Source: a virus
Virus record (IMG/VR): IMGVR_UViG_3300037247_000518
Location: 1-63,331 of that record
DNA length: 63,331 nt
Reading direction: 5' to 3' (one strand)
Part shown: piece by piece, positions 32,943 to 40,157 of the stretch
Numbering within the stretch: position 1 is the first letter of the stretch
Layout: the number at the start of each line of letters is the position of its first letter
The notes under the pieces: generated by a model
Database searches by the model: none
Told to the model about the DNA's origin: nothing
The model's input: only the letters and a program-made list of their open reading frames with translations
Program-made: the position numbers and the translations under genes

Positions 32943-33080
32943 ATGTACGTACACGCAGTCGTAATCATCAGCGGTGGCACGAAGGAAGACGCGGCGCAGG
33001 TGACTGAGGCAGCAATGAAGGCAGCCGACAAAGCGGTGACGAAGTTGGCTGCGAAGACGCAGGTCCAGGAGCTTAGCTAG
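32943..33080 (+). CDS. 45-aa protein, paralog of the 29417 gene
   Basis: AAGGAGAAGTAGC before the ATG. YVHAVVIISGG, an Ala-rich helix (TEAAMKAADK) and a short strand. Similar to the leftward gene at 29417-29566. Unknown function. Confidence 0.6.
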   Translation: MYVHAVVIISGGTKEDAAQVTEAAMKAADKAVTKLAAKTQVQELS

Positions 33081-33133
33081 GAGAGTGGGGCGTCGGGAAC
33101 GGCGCCCTTCTCTGCCCCTGTGTATGTCCCGCC

Positions 33134-33156
33134 TGGGTCTAGGTCCGGTACTAACG
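33134..33156 (+). repeat. TACTAACG repeat, copy 2
   Basis: TGGGTCTAGGTCCGG followed by TACTAACG. Confidence 0.65.
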
Positions 33157-33227
33157 AGAACGACGTTCCCGGACCCGGGCTGGTGCCTGGCCTCGCCTGC
33201 CTGGGAGGAGACGGGCTGCAGGCGGGG

Positions 33228-33251
33228 CTAGGTCCAGGTGCTCTACTAACG
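33228..33251 (+). repeat. TACTAACG repeat, copy 3
   Basis: CTAGGTCCAGGTGCTC followed by TACTAACG. Confidence 0.65.
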
Positions 33252-33260
33252 ATGGGCTGC

Positions 33261-33283
33261 TGGGTCTGGATGCGCTACTAACG
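33261..33283 (+). repeat. TACTAACG repeat, copy 4
   Basis: TGGGTCTGGATGCGC followed by TACTAACG; only 9 bp after copy 3. Confidence 0.65.
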
Positions 33284-33376
33284 ATGCCTCTCTTACCCTC
33301 GCACACTTGTTCGCCAGCACACTCGTTCGACTCCCGCCCGCCCCGCCTGCCCCGTTATGTCAAGCTGCAAAAATAG

Positions 33377-33418
33377 ATACTTTTGGCACTTGACACAATG
33401 ACCGATTCATGAGACGAT
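33377..33418 (+). promoter_or_regulatory. Promoter-like element without clear -10
   Basis: ATACTTTTGGCACTTGACA repeats the upstream element and -35 box of the 32160 promoter, but the hexamer at 17 bp (GACGAT, 33413-33418) is poor. It may need an activator or an alternative sigma factor. Confidence 0.4.
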
Positions 33419-33570
33419 GGACTCGGAGCAAAAAGACAGCGGCGCAACACACGCGCATTGCCAATAAGACGCGAGAGATCGTCGCAGTCGCCGGTTGGCG
33501 AACCGGAACATACCAGCGAATTGCTCTACGTCCATTTGCACGCACTACTAGTCCGATGGAGACAGTATAA
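33409..33570 (+). CDS. Hypothetical basic protein, 53 aa
   Basis: Open from ATG to a TAATG overlap with the H1-like gene. Basic first half (RRWTRSKKTAAQHTR) and VAVAGWRTGTYQRIA. No SD is visible. Coupling to the next gene is the main support. Confidence 0.45.
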   Translation: MRRWTRSKKTAAQHTRIANKTREIVAVAGWRTGTYQRIALRPFARTTSPMETV

Positions 33571-33959
33571 TGGCGAAGACGAAGACCGGACGGAAGACGG
33601 TGAAACGTGGCAAGACGGCCACGCGGAAGAATGGTGCGCGAGCAGTCGCCACGCGCAAGAATGAGCGCGTAGCGGCGTTCGCATACGATGAGCGCATACC
33701 GGTGCTGGAGAGCGAGCTTCGGCACATGAAGCGTTCGGCTACCGTGGCCGAACTCTTCGAGTCGGTAGAGTCGGCGCAATTCCGCACGGTCCGGCGCGTA
33801 GCGGCGACGTTCCGCGCGGACCAGCGCAGCGATGTGCCGGTGTTCGCTCATGGCGAAGCCGCCGGTACGTGGACGCTGGCGAAGCACACGCGCACGGTCA
33901 ACGGTAGCAAGCGTGGCCGTGGCCGCGTGAGCCGCAAGAGCACACGGCGCAGCAAGTAG
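33570..33959 (+). CDS. H1-like basic protein, paralog core of the 21339 gene
   Basis: 129 residues: Lys/Arg-rich N-terminus (1-32), a core (YDERIPVLESEL, ATVAELFE, FRTVRRVAATF, GTWTLAKHT) that aligns with residues 186-255 of the leftward H1-like protein, and a Gly/Arg/Lys/Ser tail. No acidic tract. Both the winged-helix-like core and the basic arms suggest DNA binding and compaction. GGAGACAGTATA before the ATG. Confidence 0.6.
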   Translation: MAKTKTGRKTVKRGKTATRKNGARAVATRKNERVAAFAYDERIPVLESELRHMKRSATVAELFESVESAQFRTVRRVAATFRADQRSDVPVFAHGEAAGTWTLAKHTRTVNGSKRGRGRVSRKSTRRSK

Positions 33960-34014
33960 CGCCGTCAGTGGTCGCAGCGTGTGGCGGCATGCTGCTACCG
34001 GAAAGAGAGCGCCA

Positions 34015-34212
34015 ATGACTGAGCTTGATAAGCTGAACGCGCTGGTGACGCGGTGGATTGCGGACATGAGCGAAGATCACGACGGCCACGCCGCTCACCA
34101 TACCGAGTATGTGCTTGTCGAGTGCGACGGCGAGCAGTGTCCGCATGCTGCCGGTGATGCGCTGATGATCGAGCGTGTCATCGTGATCGTCCGTCGCATC
34201 GCCATGATGTAG
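34015..34212 (+). CDS. Hypothetical acidic protein, 65 aa
   Basis: GGAAAGAGAGCGCCA before the ATG; the same GAAAGAGAGCG leader precedes the gene at 34270. Contains several His and one CDGEQC pair. Unknown. Confidence 0.55.
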   Translation: MTELDKLNALVTRWIADMSEDHDGHAAHHTEYVLVECDGEQCPHAAGDALMIERVIVIVRRIAMM

Positions 34213-34221
34213 AGCCGGTCA

Positions 34222-34245
34222 ACCGGCCAGTGGCGGCTGGCCGGT
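34222..34245 (+). other. Hairpin between two small genes
   Basis: Perfect 9-bp stem ACCGGCCAG (34222-34230 with 34237-34245), 6-nt loop, no T run. Possible processing or stability element. Confidence 0.5.
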
Positions 34246-34269
34246 CGCTGGTAGAAAGAGAGCGATAAT

Positions 34270-34530
34270 GTGAAGACTGCACTTACCGATCTACTGGTGG
34301 CGATGTCGTTACCGGCGAGCAAAGCGGAGCCGCTGGCGGCACTGTTGATCGAAGTAGCCGATCCGGAGAAGCTGTACGCAACGCTCGAAGAGTATCGGCG
34401 CGTGGTGATGTATCGCGCGAGCTACGCGCACATCGCGCTAGACCATGACACCGCGCAAGCGCTGGCGGTGTTTGCTCACGCGCTCGTCTCGCTTGGCGAC
34501 GTGTTGGCAGAGATGGAAGTCTCAAAGTGA
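34270..34530 (+). CDS. Hypothetical helical protein, 86 aa
   Basis: GTG start after GAAAGAGAGCGATAAT. Ala/Leu-rich helices (LLVAMSLPASKAEPLAALLI; ALAVFAHALVSLGDVL). Stop overlaps the next start as GTGA. Unknown. Confidence 0.55.
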   Translation: MKTALTDLLVAMSLPASKAEPLAALLIEVADPEKLYATLEEYRRVVMYRASYAHIALDHDTAQALAVFAHALVSLGDVLAEMEVSK

Positions 34531-34643
34531 AGCACTGTGTCGCCGCTGGATGCACACTGCCGCCGGTCTATGGCATGCGCTACTGCTGGCCGCATGGCGT
34601 GATAGTGCGAGCGCTGGCGCAGATGGCCGCAGCACGTCGATGA
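34527..34643 (+). CDS. 38-aa Cys/His microprotein
   Basis: GTG start coupled to the previous stop. CVAAGCTLPP, YCWPH suggest one zinc site. It overlaps the next frame as ATGATGA. Confidence 0.45.
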   Translation: MKHCVAAGCTLPPVYGMRYCWPHGVIVRALAQMAAARR

Positions 34644-34783
34644 TGAAGACTTGCGGAGCGAGAATCGTAAGCTCGAATGGTCGCGTAACTTCATGGTGTG
34701 ACCGTGGAGCGAGCCACGCCGGATACCACCATTTCGTTGCTGGCCGTGGCGAATACCGAGAGTTGGAGCGCCGCAGCCGCTAG
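34640..34783 (+). CDS. Possible 47-aa protein
   Basis: ATG overlapping the previous stop; Cys/His and Arg residues, ends shortly before a terminator. Another frame here also reads smoothly but lacks a start codon, so this assignment is weak. Confidence 0.35.
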   Translation: MMKTCGARIVSSNGRVTSWCDRGASHAGYHHFVAGRGEYRELERRSR

Positions 34784-34803
34784 CCGAACGCGAATGTCGA
34801 GAG

Positions 34804-34830
34804 AGAGCCGCCAGAAACGGCGGCTCTTTC
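34804..34830 (+). terminator. Intrinsic terminator, rightward
   Basis: Perfect 9-bp stem AGAGCCGCC (34804-34812 with 34819-34827), 6-nt loop, then TTC. It closes the accessory block before the leftward SpoU operon. Confidence 0.65.
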
Positions 34831-34991
34831 GCGTGGGGGAATGGTACGTCAAGATATTGTGGGAATGAGCGCGTTGATGCTCCGGGCTCATCTCCCGTTA
34901 TTTTTCCTCTGCCGCCGCACACTACCTAGCCCTCATGCGCGTGTATTGACTCCAGCCAGGCACGCATAGGCATACATGAATGTCTTCGTCT

Positions 34992-35432
34992 CTAGCATTT
35001 GGCGATTCGGTCATACATGACGATGCTTGCTGCCGTTGCGACGTTAAGGCAGCGAGCCGCTGGGATACTCACTGTGATGGGCGCGCGCTCCAGTATCTCT
35101 TTCGGCAGGTTCCCATCTTCAGGCCCCAGGAGATAGACTGCGCTGCGCGGGTGCGCCAGATGCGGGAGTAACTTCGCGCCGCCAACTTCTACGGCAACCG
35201 GCACGCAATCAAACGGGATATGACGCCAGAACTCATCGAGGTCAGCATAGTGGAAGATAGGTAAATGGCGACAACTTTTAGTCGTGTCTGAAGTCTGATG
35301 TTTGTAGCGCCGCCCGACTGTGAAGCAGAATGCAGCCCCAAATGCTTCCGCAGTGCGCACCATCGTACCGAAGTTGACCTCAGTTTTTAGCAGCACCGCC
35401 CCGATCCCGAAATAGCCACGCGCAGGGCTCAT
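34992..35432 (-). CDS. SpoU/TrmH-family RNA 2'-O-methyltransferase
   Basis: 146 residues, the length of a minimal SpoU domain. NFGTMVRTAEAFG (motif 1), YLLGPEDGNLP (motif 2) and VSIPAARCLNVATAASIVMY (motif 3, trefoil knot) are complete. These enzymes methylate ribose in tRNA or rRNA. A phage copy could protect or re-tune host translation. ATGA overlap with the upstream gene. Confidence 0.85.
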   Translation of the reverse strand: MSPARGYFGIGAVLLKTEVNFGTMVRTAEAFGAAFCFTVGRRYKHQTSDTTKSCRHLPIFHYADLDEFWRHIPFDCVPVAVEVGGAKLLPHLAHPRSAVYLLGPEDGNLPKEILERAPITVSIPAARCLNVATAASIVMYDRIAKC

Positions 35433-35857
35433 TGCGCACCTCCCTCTCCTGTGGCCTGGGGCCTAGCAGCGGCGATGGCTGCGCGGGCATATTCCAGATC
35501 GGGATTGTCGAAGCCCGTCCACTCCCGACACTTGGCGCACATCCCCTCCACTTCGGAGTGCTGGGGCGCCCCGCAACACTGAGACGTGCGCTCTGCGTGC
35601 TCCTCGGCGTATGGCAGTGCCCACTCCAGCGCCTTCAGCAATTCCTCGTGGACGTTGGCCTCTACGAACGGGCCGAGAGTCCAGAAGCCATCTTCTCGTT
35701 CTTCCCACTCTCCCACTTTCAGAGAATGGCCTTGTTCGTCCTCGACCTCAACGAATCTACCCGACGCATGCGACGGAGGGCCGTCGAAGACGATGTAGAA
35801 CTCGCAGGTGACGGGCGGCTCCGCCGTGTGCTGCGCTGTTGCGTTCTCGTTTGTCAT
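35429..35857 (-). CDS. Hypothetical protein with C-terminal zinc site
   Basis: 142 residues; start at 35857 because GAGGAG lies 9 bases upstream and a promoter 45 bases upstream. Beta-rich N-terminal half (CEFYIVFDGPP, GRFVEVEDEQGHSLKVGEW), then QCCGAP and MCAKCREW zinc ligands. Operon with the SpoU gene. Family unknown. Confidence 0.65.
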   Translation of the reverse strand: MTNENATAQHTAEPPVTCEFYIVFDGPPSHASGRFVEVEDEQGHSLKVGEWEEREDGFWTLGPFVEANVHEELLKALEWALPYAEEHAERTSQCCGAPQHSEVEGMCAKCREWTGFDNPDLEYARAAIAAARPQATGEGGAQ

Positions 35858-35903
35858 CGTGCTATGCTCCTCTCTGGTCTGGCTATCTACTGTCACCACG
35901 ATA

Positions 35904-35932
35904 AGTATATAACATCTGAACGCCGCTGTCAA
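35904..35932 (-). promoter_or_regulatory. Strong leftward promoter
   Basis: Minus strand TTGACA (35927-35932), 17 bp, TATACT (35904-35909). Confidence 0.8.
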
Positions 35933-35947
35933 GTGCTTTTCTGGTCC

Positions 35948-35977
35948 TTGACAGCTATGCCAGCTTCGTGCTAGACT
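35948..35977 (+). promoter_or_regulatory. Rightward promoter toward the packaging genes
   Basis: TTGACA (35948-35953), 18 bp, TAGACT (35972-35977). Back to back with the leftward promoter; an inverted repeat brackets its -10 box. Confidence 0.65.
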
Positions 35978-36001
35978 AGTAACTGCGAAACAAGCTGGCA
36001 T
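35957..36001. repeat. 10-bp inverted repeat across a promoter
   Basis: ATGCCAGCTT (35957-35966) and AAGCTGGCAT (35992-36001), perfect, 25-bp spacer that contains the -10 box and start site. Candidate operator. The rest of 36002-36163 shows no gene. Confidence 0.65.
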
Positions 36002-36163
36002 GTACCTCCACTGTGCTATGTTTCGGCAGGAGCTTCTGGGCGCGTAGGGTCTCATCGGAGTGCTGGCTTGTTCCGCAGTAGTCGCGAGGGAGCTTGCCGC
36101 GACACGGAACTCCTCAGCCGTGTCGTCGGTCGGCTCTCTCGCGCAATGCTTGAGGAGAATCTG

Positions 36164-36454
36164 ATGGCTTTCTTTCGACCGTCCCGCCTACGTACGCCGC
36201 CCCCATCACTCCCCTCGCCTGAAGAACGCGCCCAACTGAGTGTCGATATCGACCTCCTGGAGCTTCACCGTTTTGTTGAGTCAGTAGCGCGAGATGGTCT
36301 GCATCTGCACCGACATAGCCTGCCCGGCGCTGCTGGTGTGCTCTATCGATGGGTGGCCATATCAAATCCTGCGCGCGCTATGCGCAAAGGCAAATCTACG
36401 TGCGGTACTAACCGCTGCTATAAGCTCAAACTGAAGAATGTTAAACCCGCGTAA
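36164..36454 (+). CDS. Hypothetical protein before terminase, 96 aa
   Basis: TTGAGGAGAATCTG before the ATG. Pro-rich N-terminus, helical middle, basic end with two Cys (TCGTNRCYKL). Its stop overlaps the terminase ATG. It might be a small packaging partner. Confidence 0.5.
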   Translation: MAFFRPSRLRTPPPSLPSPEERAQLSVDIDLLELHRFVESVARDGLHLHRHSLPGAAGVLYRWVAISNPARAMRKGKSTCGTNRCYKLKLKNVKPA

Positions 36455-37830
36455 TGACTGTCCTGCTCCGTGCGCAGCTACACCCTGGTCAGCAGCGGGC
36501 CCAGGACTCGAAGAAAAAAGTCGTTATCGTTATCGCAGGTACTGGCGGTGGGAAAACTGCATACTCGCCACTCTGGGTTCTGACGGAACGCGCGCGCCTG
36601 GCTGAACGCGGTATCATAGCAAGCTCGGGCATTGTCGTTGCGCCGTATAAGATTCTGCGGCGCACGACCATGCCTACTTTTCTACGCCTGTTTGAGCATA
36701 AGTTAAAGTTAGGCCAGTGGGAGTCGAGACAGGACGGCATCTGGAAATTCTATGATGGTGGCTATATATACTTTTGTAGCGCCGACACTCCAGAGTCAAT
36801 CGAGGGTGCGCACGTACACTGGGCTGCTTTGGATGAATGCGGACAGCGCCAGTTTCCTGAGGAGTCTTTTCGTGCGGCCGAGAGACGCGTCCGGTTTCAC
36901 GAGGGTCGTATACTTGGCACGACCACACCCTATGTACTGGGCTGGCTAAAGGCGCTATCCGATGCGACGAAGTTGCCCAAAGATGATCCTGCGTCTCGTC
37001 AAGACGTAGAGATCATCAACTTCCCGTCAGTCGAGAACCCCAAGTTCCCCGTAGCTGAGTTCGAGCGCGCCCGTGCAACGCTCCCGCCTTGGATGTTCAG
37101 GATGTTCTACATGGGTGAGTGGGACAGACCGGCTGGGTTAGTTTACTCGATGCTGACAGACGACCACTGGATCAACTTCTCCAAGCTCCCCTCTGAATGG
37201 AAAAGGTGGCCTGGTTATACTGGCGTGGACTTCGGCTACAACAACCCACACGTAAATCTCTATGGGGCTCTCTCGCCGGAAGACGTTCTCTATGTCTTCG
37301 ATGAATACTATGAAACTGAACGCACGAACGCGGAGAACGCGCGTGCCGCTCCGCACAGGCAGAAAGTGACTCTGGGTTGGGGCGATCCGGCTGCACCCGA
37401 AGCGATAGCAGAGTTTGTCAACCAGCATTGGCGGCTTACTGCTGCGCCACGGCATGCAGTACTCGACGGATTGAAGGAAGTCTTCGAGCGGATGATGAGT
37501 GGAAGGCTATTCTTTGTCAGAGGTAGACTCTCTGAGCTGTCTAAAGAACTCGACTCCTACGTCTGGAATGCTGAGAAGCCAGACGAGGTCATTAAGCTAC
37601 ATGACCACTGTGCTGATGCGCTGCGGTATCTCTGTTGGGGGCTAAAGAGTTCCGGGCACGCGCTGCCTGAGCAGCCCGCCTCGCCCGGGCGCATGGGCGC
37701 GTGGCAGACTCCCCCTGATATTGGAGCAGAGCCAATGCCTACTGCTGGATCGCCGCTGCTGTCTCTAGGCACGAGGCAGCGAACAGGGTCGCGGCTCTCT
37801 GGATTGCCACGTAGATTCACTGGGAGGTGA
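36454..37830 (+). CDS. terL: Terminase large subunit
   Basis: 458 residues. ATPase: AGTGGGKT Walker A (29-36), AALDECG Walker B near 125, GTTTP coupling motif. Nuclease: GVDFGYNNP near 257, GWGDPAAP near 309 and DHCADALRY near 387 give the three acidic metal ligands. It packages DNA through the portal. The C-terminal 60 residues are Pro/Gly/Ser-rich. Type (cos or pac) cannot be read from sequence alone. Confidence 0.95.
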   Translation: MTVLLRAQLHPGQQRAQDSKKKVVIVIAGTGGGKTAYSPLWVLTERARLAERGIIASSGIVVAPYKILRRTTMPTFLRLFEHKLKLGQWESRQDGIWKFYDGGYIYFCSADTPESIEGAHVHWAALDECGQRQFPEESFRAAERRVRFHEGRILGTTTPYVLGWLKALSDATKLPKDDPASRQDVEIINFPSVENPKFPVAEFERARATLPPWMFRMFYMGEWDRPAGLVYSMLTDDHWINFSKLPSEWKRWPGYTGVDFGYNNPHVNLYGALSPEDVLYVFDEYYETERTNAENARAAPHRQKVTLGWGDPAAPEAIAEFVNQHWRLTAAPRHAVLDGLKEVFERMMSGRLFFVRGRLSELSKELDSYVWNAEKPDEVIKLHDHCADALRYLCWGLKSSGHALPEQPASPGRMGAWQTPPDIGAEPMPTAGSPLLSLGTRQRTGSRLSGLPRRFTGR

Positions 37831-37834
37831 TAAG

Positions 37835-38053
37835 ATGGATGAGAATACAGACGACTTAATTCGGAAGATAAATGAAGGCGACCAGCTCGCTTCGAGTATC
37901 AAGCAGACGGCAGCTATGACGGTTGAGATATTCAAGCAATTTCGAGAATCGAATGAAATGACGAGGAAGGAGGCCTTCGTGATGACACAGACATGGCTCA
38001 CAGCTCTGCTTACCTCCGATATACGGCGGGGTGATCAGCGCGCGGAGCCTTGA
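37835..38053 (+). CDS. Hypothetical helical protein, 72 aa
   Basis: GGGAGGTGATAAG before the ATG. All-helical, lies between terminase and portal. A minor head or packaging accessory is possible. Confidence 0.6.
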   Translation: MDENTDDLIRKINEGDQLASSIKQTAAMTVEIFKQFRESNEMTRKEAFVMTQTWLTALLTSDIRRGDQRAEP

Positions 38054-38060
38054 CCGACTA

Positions 38061-38089
38061 TTGACTTTACTTGGCTTGTGTGGTACACT
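38061..38089 (+). promoter_or_regulatory. Rightward promoter before portal
   Basis: TTGACT (38061-38066), 17 bp, TACACT (38084-38089). Confidence 0.5.
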
Positions 38090-38107
38090 CGCGCATGAGA
38101 GGGGGAG

Positions 38108-38200
38108 ATGAAGATGGTTCGTAGGATCTTTCTCTGGTTCTCGGGTTTTCGCCAGCGCAGAAGGATCGATTCGCGGTTACGCGCATTGAAACTACAGTAG
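38108..38200 (+). CDS. Possible 30-aa basic peptide
   Basis: Two in-frame ATGs after GAGAGGGGGAG; KMVRRIFLWFSGFRQRRR is basic and amphipathic. It precedes the portal ribosome binding site. Weak case. Confidence 0.35.
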   Translation: MKMVRRIFLWFSGFRQRRRIDSRLRALKLQ

Positions 38201-38209
38201 GAGGGATGT

Positions 38210-39592
38210 ATGGTTAGCGAGCCTCGGGTAGATGTGTCTGGTCAGACGGACGGTGTCCCTTCTCCGTTCGCTGAGATGGGGACAACTGGACTTAAAAGGT
38301 TTGGCGGCGAAGTTCAGGAAGAGTTTGATCCTAATCTTCGCGGCATCCGGGGTGTCCGAGTCTTCGATGAGATGCGGCGTAATGATCCTGACATCGGAGC
38401 GATCCTGTTTGCTATCCTGCATGTCACATTAGGGTCTCAGTGGGAAGTTGCGGCTGCAAGCGAGAGCCAGCCGGACCTGGATGCGGCGGAATTCATCAGA
38501 CAGTGCCTCTTCGAGGACATGTCACATAGCTGGCGTGACTTCGTCGTTGACGCGATGACTTCAAATGCCTTCGGGTGGGCGCTGTTCGAGGTCGTCTACA
38601 AGCAGCGTCTAGGTGTTGAAGGCGACACGCCGAGCCGCTTCAGCGATGGCAGAATCGGCCTCAGGAAGCTCGGGCTGCGTGGCCAGGAAACACTTGCGCG
38701 CTGGGTATTTGACGAACACGGTGGCATTCAGGCTATGATCCAGCGCGGCGCACCAGATTTCAAAGAAGTCGTTATCCCCATTGCGAAAGCTCTCCTCATA
38801 CGTACGACAAGCGAGAAGAACAACCCTGAAGGGATTAGTCTGCTCCGCAACGCTTATCGACCCTATTACATCAAGACCAACATGGAGGAGATTGAGGTCA
38901 TAGGCGCCGAGCGCGACATGACGGGCGTGCTGAAAATCATGCTCCCCGCGAACGCGTCTGAAGCAGACAAAGCCAAGGCGCGAGAGATGGGAGAGCGCTA
39001 TCATGTCGATGACCAGACATACTTCCTGCTGCAACGATTCGGCGCGGAGCCACACCTAGGATGGGACATCGACGTAATCCAGACGCCAGGCAAGAAGGTC
39101 GTCGATACCGATAAGACGATTACAAGGTGCAGTACGTTTATTATGAGGAGCGTGCTGGCGCAGTTCTTGACTCTGGGCGCGGCGGGGCGCACTGGGTCAT
39201 TTGCGCTCGCGAATTCGCAGAAGGACCTCTGGCACCTTGCCGTTAAGGGGCGCCTCGATACATTTGCGGATGAGATCAACATGTATCTCATCCCGAAACT
39301 TTTTTTGCTGAATGCATTCCCGGGTATAACCGGACTCCCGAAGCTGAATCACAGCGATCCTGGCGAACTAGAGATGGCTGAGCTAACGCCATTCCTCCGT
39401 GTGATGGGTGGACTAGGCCTTATCAGGCCCACGCAAGAGGTCCTTGAGCATCTGCACGCAGTCGGTAATCTGCCGCCGCCGCCGCCCGATGCAATCGACG
39501 AATTCAAAAAGGAGCAAGAGCCTAAGCCTGAGCCAACTAATCTGCCTAATAACCCCGAGCGGCAGCACCAGACACAGAACGATGGCGCGTAA
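38210..39592 (+). CDS. Portal protein (DUF935/Mu gp29-like)
   Basis: 460 residues. VFDEMRRNDPDIGAILFAI, GWALFEVVYK, KALLIRTTSEKNNPEGISLL and LRNAYRPYYIKT follow the DUF935 portal pattern; the C-terminus is Pro/Glu-rich. It forms the dodecameric DNA gate at one capsid vertex. Position after terminase and before protease is as expected. Confidence 0.9.
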   Translation: MVSEPRVDVSGQTDGVPSPFAEMGTTGLKRFGGEVQEEFDPNLRGIRGVRVFDEMRRNDPDIGAILFAILHVTLGSQWEVAAASESQPDLDAAEFIRQCLFEDMSHSWRDFVVDAMTSNAFGWALFEVVYKQRLGVEGDTPSRFSDGRIGLRKLGLRGQETLARWVFDEHGGIQAMIQRGAPDFKEVVIPIAKALLIRTTSEKNNPEGISLLRNAYRPYYIKTNMEEIEVIGAERDMTGVLKIMLPANASEADKAKAREMGERYHVDDQTYFLLQRFGAEPHLGWDIDVIQTPGKKVVDTDKTITRCSTFIMRSVLAQFLTLGAAGRTGSFALANSQKDLWHLAVKGRLDTFADEINMYLIPKLFLLNAFPGITGLPKLNHSDPGELEMAELTPFLRVMGGLGLIRPTQEVLEHLHAVGNLPPPPPDAIDEFKKEQEPKPEPTNLPNNPERQHQTQNDGA

Positions 39593-39980
39593 AGATTTCG
39601 CATCAATAGGTCTTGAAGTCAGGATGCACGGCTTCAAGCGCGCGCTGAGCAAGCTCGACCCCGCTAGAGCAGAACGCGCGCTCGACCAGGGGCTTGATCG
39701 TGGCTCGCAATTTGTCTTTGACACAATTAAGGCACAGTCTCGTGTTAAGACGGCGCGGTACTTTCTCTCTTGGGTGCGTGAGCGTGTCTCGTCCAGTCTA
39801 TACAGGATCACCAACGCTGAATCTTATGCCGAGTTCGTGACGGGCAGGACGCAGCACACGACGCTCGAAGGCGGCAGGCGGCGGGGCGCCGCCGCAGCAT
39901 TTATGCGCAAGATAAGCCGGGAGGTACTCCCGACTGTCAGAAAGCTCATGGACGAAAGCATTAGGGAGCATATGACTTAA
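39582..39980 (+). CDS. HK97 gp10-like / Mu gpG-like neck protein
   Basis: 132 residues starting inside the end of the portal gene. Basic, with the typical ALDQGLDRGSQFVFDTIKAQ helix and GGRRRGAAAAFMRKISREV end of tail-completion and virion-morphogenesis proteins. Its place between portal and protease favours the Mu gpG-like reading. Confidence 0.65.
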   Translation: MARKDFASIGLEVRMHGFKRALSKLDPARAERALDQGLDRGSQFVFDTIKAQSRVKTARYFLSWVRERVSSSLYRITNAESYAEFVTGRTQHTTLEGGRRRGAAAAFMRKISREVLPTVRKLMDESIREHMT

Positions 39981-40156
39981 TGCCTAGCACTTCTCACCAT
40001 CAGCATGTCTTCATCTGCCGTCGTAACCCAATGGCTCATAACTGCTTCCTCGACTCATGTGTGGAAATCCTTGTGATCTGCCCAGAGTGCGGAAGCGCAG
40101 GCCGCATGCTGGTCCTTACGTTCAGCAATAGTGGCATCTGGGAAGAAGTCGAATAA
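39980..40156 (+). CDS. 58-aa zinc-ribbon microprotein
   Basis: TAATG overlap with the neck gene. HHQHVFICRR, NCFLDSCVEILVICPEC provide at least four metal ligands. Located among head genes. Unknown. Confidence 0.55.
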   Translation: MPSTSHHQHVFICRRNPMAHNCFLDSCVEILVICPECGSAGRMLVLTFSNSGIWEEVE

Positions 40157-40157
40157 G

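Larger units (their letters stand above)
33081..33408. other. Non-coding gap holding three TACTAACG repeats
   Basis: No frame of note. GC-rich, with copies 2-4 of the dispersed repeat and a TTGACA box at 33390. Otherwise I see nothing in it. Confidence 0.5.

Noticed and set aside
32021-33283. TACTAAC resembles the yeast intron branch point
   Set aside because: There are no splice-site partners or split genes and the setting is a bacterial virus; the match is coincidental.
33360-34067. 235-codon minus-strand frame
   Set aside because: It lies opposite the H1-like gene and its neighbour, is rich in Arg/Ala/His typical of an antisense shadow, and has no ribosome binding site.
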